Source: Lachnospiraceae bacterium AC2028
Lineage (GTDB): Bacteria; Bacillota; Clostridia; Lachnospirales; Lachnospiraceae
NCBI GenBank assembly: GCA_000702685.1
Contig: JNJD01000007.1
Span: 434,001-498,000 of the forward strand
Direction: 5' to 3'
DNA length: 64,000 bases
Positions 1-7,309 of this stretch are shown piece by piece (within the stretch, counting starts at the first letter, position 1; each line of letters begins with the position of its first letter). The notes beneath the pieces were generated by a model. The model saw nothing but the letters and a program-made list of their open reading frames with translations. It ran no database searches and was not told where the DNA came from. The position numbers were made by a program, and so were the translations under genes.

Positions 1-19
1 TATCAGCAGCCTCACTTCA

Positions 20-2305
20 TCAAACATTTCCGGATATGAATGTGATCTCATCCTTGAGTGTATCCGGAACCTTCTGTCCCGAATTGACCAGTTTCTTCTC
101 GAGACCTTCAAGCCTGTGCAGCTTCTGGCCCTTTTTGAGTTCGCTGCGGTCAATCAGTTCGGTATATATCGGATTGGTCCTCTGCTTTGCATTCAGCTTG
201 CTGCTGAACGGGCAGTAGGTATGGATTATCTGTCTTGCAACTTTATTGAGTCTGGGAGATCCGTTTCCTTCGTACATGATCCAGAGGATATAATCACGTA
301 TGAACATTTCCTTGAAGCTGTTCTTGGCTCTCTGGAGCGAAGTCCTGATCTTCTCCTTGATCTCGGGACTCAGATCCCTGTTCTTTCTGTAGAACTGTAC
401 ATAATCAAAATATTCACTGGTAAGAGAATGTTCGGTGACATCGTTCCATCTTGCACCCTGAATGCGTTTGCACATTTCCCATCTGAAGTCTCCGGTAAGC
501 CTGATAAGTGTTCCGAAGATATCCTCGGCATGGAAAATACTGATCGCCATCCTTGCGGGCGAAGTGCGGAGCTTGCCTTCGATCTCCTGCCACATTACGG
601 CTCTTGTTCCCATATTGGGCATAAGTATGAAGTCGGGAAGGAATTCGAGGTGTATCGTTTCCTTGCCCATGACGTCCATATTCTTCTGGTCAAGAGTCTC
701 GCGGTAATATGCGGAATAATCAATATCCCTTATCCTTCCGAGCGCTTCGGAGATCGCTTCAAGAGTAACAAGCGTGGAAGAGGGCTCCTTGATGCAAGTC
801 TTCTCCAGGAATATCGGACAGAAGGTGGTTATCCTTCCGTATGTGACCTTATCTGCCGAACGGAAGAAATTATCAAGTTCGAACGCAACCTTGGCCTTTC
901 CGTCCGCAAGTCTTCTTTTTTCCTCGGCCGCATCTATCTTGTTCTGGATCTTGAGCTTGTGGATCGTATCGGTATAATCGGTATCGAACTCATCGCGGCT
1001 GGGATCCTTCTTGCCGCTATAAATATTCCTGAGCCAGTCATAGAAAGTGTAGATGCCCGCTCCGGAATGATCCTTTAGCTGGGACGCTATGCCCGCAAGA
1101 TATGCGGAATATTTCCTGCCCGCAAGCTGTTCATCCACGTATCCGAAATAAAGGAACATAAGGACCGGAAGAGTGGGAGTCTTTTCGAGAGTTTTGAAAA
1201 ATACCATTTTATAGATATCATAAAACTCGGCTGCGATCCTTTTTCTGAGAGATGCGGTATCATCATCCACGGATTCGGGATCGTCAACGTTCTTCAGATC
1301 GACAACATGTGTCTTGAAGTTTATGACGGTTTCCGATTCTTCTCCGATGAAATCAATGATCTTATCGAGCGAGCCGTTAAGCTCCTCGGTATATCTTGCA
1401 TCATCGGTACCTTCATCGGGCTCTTCTTCATCGGGAGCTTCGGGAAGGTTGTCCGCCTTGTCGGCGAAAGCATCCATCCTGCTCCTGTATATTCCGTCAT
1501 CAAGACCGACCTCATCATAGAAGGATTCCTCTATGCGGGTGATGGTCTTTCTCAGTTCAAACATATCTTCGCTTCCCGGACTGAGCCTGAAGAACAGTTC
1601 GGTAAGATGATCGTAGAGGTCGCTTCCATCCGGTTTGAAATAAATATTTCCGAGTTCCTGCCTGAAGGTGTAATAATTGTCGAGAAGCTGGTATGCCTTT
1701 CTCGAATCGAGACTGCCCTTTCTGAGCATGCCCATCGTGACCGACAGGTCCGCGGTCACCGTCTTGCCCGTTTCGGACTGATAAAGCTTGGCAAGTCCGG
1801 CATAATAATCGGCCAGCCAGGTGTCGGAAGATTCCTCTATAAGATAAGTGTCGAGTTCGGATATCTCTCCGATCTCCTCCGCTTTTACACGGAACTTTTT
1901 GCAGAGATTTTTATACAGCTCCGCATCCCTGCCGAGCTTCTGGTACAGATCGCCCGAATGGATCTCGGATGTCTGGCACTGTCCGAGAAGTCCGGTTATC
2001 TGCTTGAATAACGAACAAAGAGAAACCCTGGCAAAGTCATTGTGCTGTGACAGGAGTTTCTCTAATGTCTCAAGATTTGTATATGGATACGGAATGACTA
2101 CCGTGTCGGAAACAGCTTTGTAACCGAGGAAGTGAACTTCGTTCACGACCTCGGTTATGCCTATTACGTCCGCACGATCGAGCATCATGGCTCCGCCGGG
2201 ATAAACCGCTGCCACGCGCCCCGATATGATCAGACCCAGGGAAGAAATCGCCGAGCCTGCTTCAATGATCGTCTGTCCTCTTTTGTATGTACGGTTTTCA
2301 GCCAT
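20..2305 (-). CDS. Large cytoplasmic protein with N-terminal cyclic-nucleotide-binding-like domain
   Basis: A 761-residue protein without signal peptide or membrane segments. Residues about 1-110 look like a cNMP-binding (CRP/CAP effector) beta-barrel: a YKRGQTIIEAG start followed by a GLIISGRVAAVY strand pattern. No CRP helix-turn-helix follows. The remaining roughly 650 residues are alpha-helical and charged, with an acidic linker (DEEEPDEGTDD) near residue 300, and match no family I recognise. The ATG directly abuts the thrS stop codon, so it is very probably translated from the thrS message. A role as a cNMP- or stress-responsive regulator or scaffold is inference only. The stop lies at 20-22, so the gene is complete within the window. 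Confidence 0.72.
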   Translation of the reverse strand: MAENRTYKRGQTIIEAGSAISSLGLIISGRVAAVYPGGAMMLDRADVIGITEVVNEVHFLGYKAVSDTVVIPYPYTNLETLEKLLSQHNDFARVSLCSLFKQITGLLGQCQTSEIHSGDLYQKLGRDAELYKNLCKKFRVKAEEIGEISELDTYLIEESSDTWLADYYAGLAKLYQSETGKTVTADLSVTMGMLRKGSLDSRKAYQLLDNYYTFRQELGNIYFKPDGSDLYDHLTELFFRLSPGSEDMFELRKTITRIEESFYDEVGLDDGIYRSRMDAFADKADNLPEAPDEEEPDEGTDDARYTEELNGSLDKIIDFIGEESETVINFKTHVVDLKNVDDPESVDDDTASLRKRIAAEFYDIYKMVFFKTLEKTPTLPVLMFLYFGYVDEQLAGRKYSAYLAGIASQLKDHSGAGIYTFYDWLRNIYSGKKDPSRDEFDTDYTDTIHKLKIQNKIDAAEEKRRLADGKAKVAFELDNFFRSADKVTYGRITTFCPIFLEKTCIKEPSSTLVTLEAISEALGRIRDIDYSAYYRETLDQKNMDVMGKETIHLEFLPDFILMPNMGTRAVMWQEIEGKLRTSPARMAISIFHAEDIFGTLIRLTGDFRWEMCKRIQGARWNDVTEHSLTSEYFDYVQFYRKNRDLSPEIKEKIRTSLQRAKNSFKEMFIRDYILWIMYEGNGSPRLNKVARQIIHTYCPFSSKLNAKQRTNPIYTELIDRSELKKGQKLHRLEGLEKKLVNSGQKVPDTLKDEITFISGNV

Positions 2306-4159
2306 TTATACTATAGTTCCGTCAAGTTCCTGAGCTCTGGTTTCGTTAAGTTTCTTACAAGCTTCGACAAATGCATCGACGGGAATGTTATGAAGCTGTT
2401 CTTTCTGACCTCTCACGGTGATGGAAAGAGTCTTAGATTCAACCTCCTTGTCACCGATGACGACGATATAAGGATCCTTCATCGTCTTGTAGAACTTGAT
2501 CTTCTCATTCATATTCCTGTCGGCATAGTCTGCTTCCACTCTTACGCCTGCTGCTTCAAGCTTATCCTGAAGCTCTTTGGTGAAATCATTATGCTCCGGC
2601 TTGATGGGAACAAGGCCGACCTGATAAGGCGAGATCCAGAAGGGGAATGCTCCCTTGAAGTTCTCGATTATGATACCGATGAATCTCTCGAACGAACCGA
2701 AGATGGCTCTGTGGATGACTATGGGCTGGCTCATGGCTCCGTCCGCATCCTGATAGGTAAGTCCGAAATTGTGAGGAAGCTGGAAGTCGAGCTGGATGGT
2801 TCCGCACTGCCATTCTCTTCCGAGAGCATCCTTCATCTGAAGGTCGATCTTGGGTCCGTAGAATGCGCCGTCACCTTCGTTGATCTCATATCCGCCCTCA
2901 CCGTACTTCTTATCGAGGATCTTCTTAAGTGCAGCTTCGGCTCTGTCCCAGGTCTCGATCTCTCCCATGAAATCTTCGGGTCTGGTTGAAAGCTCCGCTC
3001 TGTAGGTTACGCCGAAGGTGGAGTAGATCTGATCGGCGATCTCCATGATATCGGCGATCTCATCCTCGATCTGTGATTCCATTACGAATGTATGATCATC
3101 ATCCTGACGGAATTCCTGTACACGGAACAGACCGTTCATCTGGCCGGACTTTTCCTTACGGTGTACAAGTCCCACTTCATTGTAACGGATGGGAAGTTCC
3201 TTATAAGAGTGGATGGTTCTCTTATATGCATTCATGGCATTGGGACAGCTCATGGGCTTTGCTGCCATGGTATCGTCATCATTCTGATCATATACGGGAT
3301 CGATGGTAACTTCGGAAGAAGAACCGTCCTCCTGAGGGATCCTGGCGGTAGCGGATACATTTCCGAGAACACCGGGAACGATGAACATATTATTTACATA
3401 GTGAGCCCAGTGGCCGCTGATGAGCCAGAGCTTCTTGTTGTTGATGATGGGAGTCTTGATCTCCTGGTATCCGTGTCTGTCGTGGATATCTCTCCAGAAC
3501 TCCATAAGGGTTCTGTAAAGTCTCCATCCTCTGGGAAGCCAGTAAGGCATTCCGGGAGCGGACTCGCTGAACATGAACAGATCGAGCTTGGGTCCGAGCT
3601 TCTTGTGATCTCTTTCCATAGCTTCCCTGATCATATTGAGATGTGCTTTGAGGTCATCCTTATTGGGGAATGCATAGACATAGATCCTCTGCATTACATC
3701 CCTCTTCTGGTCGCCTCTCCAATATGCTGCGGATGCGCTTCTTACCTTGAACGCAACGCCCATAAGATCTCTTGAATTCTCTACATGGGGTCCGCGACAC
3801 AGATCCACATAATCATCACCGGTATAATAAACGGTGAGTTTTTCGTCTTCGGGAAGATCATTGATTATCTCGGTCTTGAACTTCTGATCCTTGAACATCT
3901 CAAGGGCATCAGCCTTTGAGATCTCTTCTCTTCTCCAGTCCTCTTTTCTCTTGATTATCTCGGTCATCTTATTTTCGATGAGCTGATAATCCTCTTCAGT
4001 GACCGCACGGGGAAGAACGAAATCATAGTAGCATCCGTCGGATATCTGAGGTCCGATGGCATACTGTACGTTTTCTTTTCCGTAGATTTCGATGACTGCT
4101 TTTGCCAGAACGTGGGCAATGGAATGACGATAGAGACTTAAAAACAATTCCTGATCCAT
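2306..4159 (-). CDS. thrS: Threonyl-tRNA synthetase lacking the TGS domain
   Basis: Charges tRNA-Thr with threonine in the cytoplasm. The protein has 617 residues. The editing domain begins almost at once: HSIAH (HxxxH) at residues 12-16 and DLCRGPHV near residue 120. The class II core follows with KPMSCPN, the RVQEFRQDDDHTF stretch, the FYGPKIDLQ stretch and HRAIFGSFERF, then an anticodon-binding domain. The usual N-terminal TGS domain (about 60 residues) is absent. A compensating insertion of roughly 28 residues, rich in D/E/S, lies just before KPMSCPN. AAAGGAG sits 9 nt before the ATG, and no in-frame upstream start would restore a TGS domain. No T-box sequence is visible in the 144-nt upstream gap. 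Confidence 0.95.
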   Translation of the reverse strand: MDQELFLSLYRHSIAHVLAKAVIEIYGKENVQYAIGPQISDGCYYDFVLPRAVTEEDYQLIENKMTEIIKRKEDWRREEISKADALEMFKDQKFKTEIINDLPEDEKLTVYYTGDDYVDLCRGPHVENSRDLMGVAFKVRSASAAYWRGDQKRDVMQRIYVYAFPNKDDLKAHLNMIREAMERDHKKLGPKLDLFMFSESAPGMPYWLPRGWRLYRTLMEFWRDIHDRHGYQEIKTPIINNKKLWLISGHWAHYVNNMFIVPGVLGNVSATARIPQEDGSSSEVTIDPVYDQNDDDTMAAKPMSCPNAMNAYKRTIHSYKELPIRYNEVGLVHRKEKSGQMNGLFRVQEFRQDDDHTFVMESQIEDEIADIMEIADQIYSTFGVTYRAELSTRPEDFMGEIETWDRAEAALKKILDKKYGEGGYEINEGDGAFYGPKIDLQMKDALGREWQCGTIQLDFQLPHNFGLTYQDADGAMSQPIVIHRAIFGSFERFIGIIIENFKGAFPFWISPYQVGLVPIKPEHNDFTKELQDKLEAAGVRVEADYADRNMNEKIKFYKTMKDPYIVVIGDKEVESKTLSITVRGQKEQLHNIPVDAFVEACKKLNETRAQELDGTIV

Positions 4160-4216
4160 AATACTTTTCTCCTTTCATGCGTCCTGCTACCGGCAGGAAT
4201 TCGCTTAAAACAATAG

Positions 4217-4241
4217 GGCAAGCCTCAAAACGAGGCTTACC
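4217..4241 (-). promoter_or_regulatory. Hairpin at the 5' end of the thrS leader
   Basis: A perfect 10-bp stem (one G-T pair) with a 5-nt loop: arms GGTAAGCCTC and GAGGCTTGCC on the minus strand. It begins within a few bases of the predicted transcription start and is followed by CTATTGTTTT, a weak U tract. It could terminate transcription from the upstream operon, stabilise the 5' end or attenuate thrS. No T-box or clear tRNA-Thr anticodon mimic is seen. Confidence 0.5.
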
Positions 4242-4245
4242 CCAT

Positions 4246-4274
4246 ATTTTATAACTATTATCCGCCCTTCGCAA
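4246..4274 (-). promoter_or_regulatory. Sigma-A-type promoter for thrS
   Basis: On the minus strand TTGCGA (4269-4274) and TAAAAT (4246-4251) are 17 bp apart. This gives a leader of about 80 nt to the thrS start, containing the hairpin at 4217-4241. Confidence 0.55.
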
Positions 4275-4303
4275 CCATAAAAAAACCGGTGTTACGTGAT
4301 GCG

Positions 4304-7300
4304 TCAGCTCCGTTTTTTGCTCTTTTTTCCGGATCTTACGATCTGTCTTATCAATACTGCGGCGATAACAAAACCGATCAGTCCGATAGCGGCATATCCT
4401 ATGTGCTTCAGGGTTTCGTCGGGTGTTTTTGTTACGGCATAGATTTCGGCGGAGCTGTCCATTTTTATCTGGACATAGCTGCCCTCAACGGTGCACGGCA
4501 CCTCCATCCAGATATCTCCGGCTTTCTTCCAGACCCTGCACTCCTCGTACGGCGCATACAGTCTGAGCATGCAATCGTGATCTTCGGGAAGGGATCCGTC
4601 CCTGCCGGAAAATCTGACGCTGTAAACCGTCACTTCGGTATATGCGCTGTTGTCCGGAGCTTCGAATTTTTCATTCGATAGTTCCGCATCGAGCGTATCC
4701 GTGGTCTTGAATTCACCCTGTATGAGTGCAAGGGGCTTTTCGGTGGATTCTACGGACCTTTCAGATCTGATGACCGCAACGTGGGATACGAATCCCGCTT
4801 CAATGACAAGATCTCCCTTTACCGTAACATCCGTCAGATCCGGCCAGACTCCGTAGCTTCCGTCCTTATCGGGTATCTCGGGAAGATCGAGCTCCGCAAC
4901 GGATTCACCGTAAGCAAGCCGGTATTCGCCGATCACATCACCGTCCGAAACGAATGTAACCTTCAGGTTGAAAAACTCCGACGGGATCCCTTCGATGGCC
5001 AGAACATCCTCGTATCCTATGCGGTCGGCAATGCCTGCATAGCTGATGTCGTCTATTCCGTAATAGTCGTCCGAGACATAGTAATTGGAAACAAAATCCG
5101 TATCGTCGATACTCTCCGTATCGGGATTCCTTGATACCTTCCCCGCTATGCCTCCGCATACTCCGCCGACATTTCCGAATACCGGCATGGAGATGCAGTA
5201 TTTTATACCGGAAGCGTACCCTGCGACTCCTCCGATGTTTTCTTTTCCGGAAAGGGTACAGAGAACATAGGATGAAACAATGCTTCCTTCGGATGAACCC
5301 GCTATGCCTCCGATATATTCACCTTCGTCGGACAAAACGGCTCCGTATCCTCTGCAGCTTCTGATGCATCCGTGCTCAAGGTCTCCCGCAATGCCTCCGC
5401 CGCAGGTTGTACGCACTCGTACTATCCCCGAATTCTCACAGTCATATATCACGCCGGATATTGCATAAGCTTCTCCGGTCTTGAGATCAAACTTCCTGAT
5501 GACATTGCTTTCGAGATTTTCGGTATCGACAGCCAGGCATCCCGCGATGCCGCCCGTATTGATATCTCCGTTTACGCTGCCGTAATTCCTGCAGGATACC
5601 GATCTTCCGTAAAGCGCATCAGGAAGATCCATTTCGGACACATCTGAAAAAAGATAACTTACTCCCTCATCCTCGACACCCGTGATAAGGTCGTCGATCA
5701 GATCGTAGGTTGCGTTTATCTGGTCGCTTACCGCCGTAAGGTCATATGTGAGCAGTGTCGAGTAAGCATTCGATACGGCAAGAAGCGAATCGGTGGCTTT
5801 TCTCACATCCTGAAGATCGCTCGTGATCAGCTCGGTATTTGCACTGAGTGTATCGATGCCTGAATTCCATCTCGAGATCTCACCGTTTATGTTACCGTTC
5901 AGTTCGGCAGCCGCTTCCTCTTTTTCCTTCTCCGCATCTGCCTCCGCTTTTTCGCGGGCTTCCCCGGCTTCTCTTTCGGCATCCGTAAGTTCTTCGTCCG
6001 GTTTATCCGGAACTCTTCCCTCAAGGCTTTCGATAAGGTCTGCCATATCTTCGTCGGAATATGAATCAAGATCTCCTATGTATTCACTGTAGCTGTCCCT
6101 TACGGACTGCGCGGCCGAGCGTCCGGCATTCTCCGCCTGATCTTCGATCATGCCGGCCCAGTCTCTTTCCTCGATCTTATATCTCGAATAATCTCCCGTC
6201 ATCGCATCGGCATCATCCATGGCCTTACCCGATGCTGCCTGGAGAGCGGCAAGCGCATCCTGTATGTCGGGTGTCATTCCGGAAGCATCATCCGCAGCTT
6301 TGCGGCTGAGTTCGTTGATCCGTGCGATCGCATCCGATACGGACTTGCTCTTATCCGTTTCTATATAAGGTTCCTGCTGTCCGCAGATACCGCCGATATC
6401 CTTCTTGCCGAATACCTTGCCGTAGTTAAGGCAGGAATACAGAACTCCCGACTGTCTTCCGCAGATGCCTCCGACATTATATCCGACCCTGCTGTATCCG
6501 ACCGTCGCGTCGTTTCTGCAGCTCATTATGATACCGTGCGAATAGCCTGCGATACCTCCGATGTCGACTCCCGACTGATATGAGATAAGCGATACATCAC
6601 CCGTTATCTCGGATATTATATCCACCTGTCTTTCGTCATTGGCCGCAACCCATTCGGGAGTTGAATCTATTCCCCCGGCATTCACGCAGTCGCGTATGGT
6701 GCCGTAGTTTCTTCCGGCTATTCCGCCCGTGTAATAAAATCCCGTTACATCCGCACTGTTCCTGCAGTTGGATATCAGACCGCATTCTCCGTTTATTCCG
6801 GCTACAGCTCCCGTGGCTGTCTTTCCGGAAAGAACACCGCCGACGTTACAGACACGGATGCATCCTTCGTTTATTCCGGCGATCAGTCCGTTTACATATC
6901 CGTCCCCTTCGGAAACTATGTCTCCCGACACGGTAAGTCTTTCGATGGTCGCGGTCTTTCCGACATATCTGAAAAGTCCCGTTACATAACCGGTCCCTCC
7001 GTATGTGTATCCGCTTATCGTATGACCGTTTCCGTTAAAGAATCCGGAAAAGATCGGTATGGATGTAAATTCACTTCCGGCCAGGGATATATCATCGGTA
7101 AGCACAACATATTTATCGACCGACCAGCTTTCATCATGACAGTTCTCCGACAGCTCGATCAGATCCCGGACACTGCTTATCTCTATCGTGGTATACGGTG
7201 ACTGTGTGCTTTCTTCGGCCCGGGCGTTAAAGCTCCCTGCCGGCGAGATAAGTACAAGCGCCGCCGATATCAGGATCGAAAATATTTTTACGGGAAGATT

Positions 7301-7309
7301 TCTTTTCAT
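4304..7309 (-). CDS. Secreted, membrane-anchored GLUG-repeat surface protein with central coiled coil
   Basis: A 1001-residue exported protein. Residues 1-31 form a signal peptide ending near FNARAEE. Repeats of the GLUG type (GGIAGYSHG, GGICGRQSG, GGIAGRNYG, each followed by an 'I..C.N.G.V' strand) flank a long charged helical segment at about residues 320-560 that is rich in A/D/E. A C-terminal hydrophobic helix (AAIGLIGFVIAAVLI) and a KKSKKRS tail anchor it in the membrane. GLUG repeats typically form beta-solenoids in adhesins and surface proteases; no catalytic motif is seen. Its ATG overlaps the stop of the MMPL exporter gene by 4 nt (ATGA) and is preceded by GGGAGGTGAGATC. That coupling suggests it works with, or is handled by, the exporter. 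Function unknown. Confidence 0.8.
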   Translation of the reverse strand: MKRNLPVKIFSILISAALVLISPAGSFNARAEESTQSPYTTIEISSVRDLIELSENCHDESWSVDKYVVLTDDISLAGSEFTSIPIFSGFFNGNGHTISGYTYGGTGYVTGLFRYVGKTATIERLTVSGDIVSEGDGYVNGLIAGINEGCIRVCNVGGVLSGKTATGAVAGINGECGLISNCRNSADVTGFYYTGGIAGRNYGTIRDCVNAGGIDSTPEWVAANDERQVDIISEITGDVSLISYQSGVDIGGIAGYSHGIIMSCRNDATVGYSRVGYNVGGICGRQSGVLYSCLNYGKVFGKKDIGGICGQQEPYIETDKSKSVSDAIARINELSRKAADDASGMTPDIQDALAALQAASGKAMDDADAMTGDYSRYKIEERDWAGMIEDQAENAGRSAAQSVRDSYSEYIGDLDSYSDEDMADLIESLEGRVPDKPDEELTDAEREAGEAREKAEADAEKEKEEAAAELNGNINGEISRWNSGIDTLSANTELITSDLQDVRKATDSLLAVSNAYSTLLTYDLTAVSDQINATYDLIDDLITGVEDEGVSYLFSDVSEMDLPDALYGRSVSCRNYGSVNGDINTGGIAGCLAVDTENLESNVIRKFDLKTGEAYAISGVIYDCENSGIVRVRTTCGGGIAGDLEHGCIRSCRGYGAVLSDEGEYIGGIAGSSEGSIVSSYVLCTLSGKENIGGVAGYASGIKYCISMPVFGNVGGVCGGIAGKVSRNPDTESIDDTDFVSNYYVSDDYYGIDDISYAGIADRIGYEDVLAIEGIPSEFFNLKVTFVSDGDVIGEYRLAYGESVAELDLPEIPDKDGSYGVWPDLTDVTVKGDLVIEAGFVSHVAVIRSERSVESTEKPLALIQGEFKTTDTLDAELSNEKFEAPDNSAYTEVTVYSVRFSGRDGSLPEDHDCMLRLYAPYEECRVWKKAGDIWMEVPCTVEGSYVQIKMDSSAEIYAVTKTPDETLKHIGYAAIGLIGFVIAAVLIRQIVRSGKKSKKRS

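Noticed and set aside
116-1078. Long open frame on the plus strand antisense to the cNMP-binding-like gene
   Set aside because: Shadow of the strong codon bias of the minus-strand gene: it has no ribosome binding site, low-complexity Ile/Leu/Gly composition and no family resemblance.
4160-4303. T-box riboswitch ahead of thrS
   Set aside because: The gap is short and has no AGGGUGGNACCGCG-type T-box sequence; only a simple hairpin.
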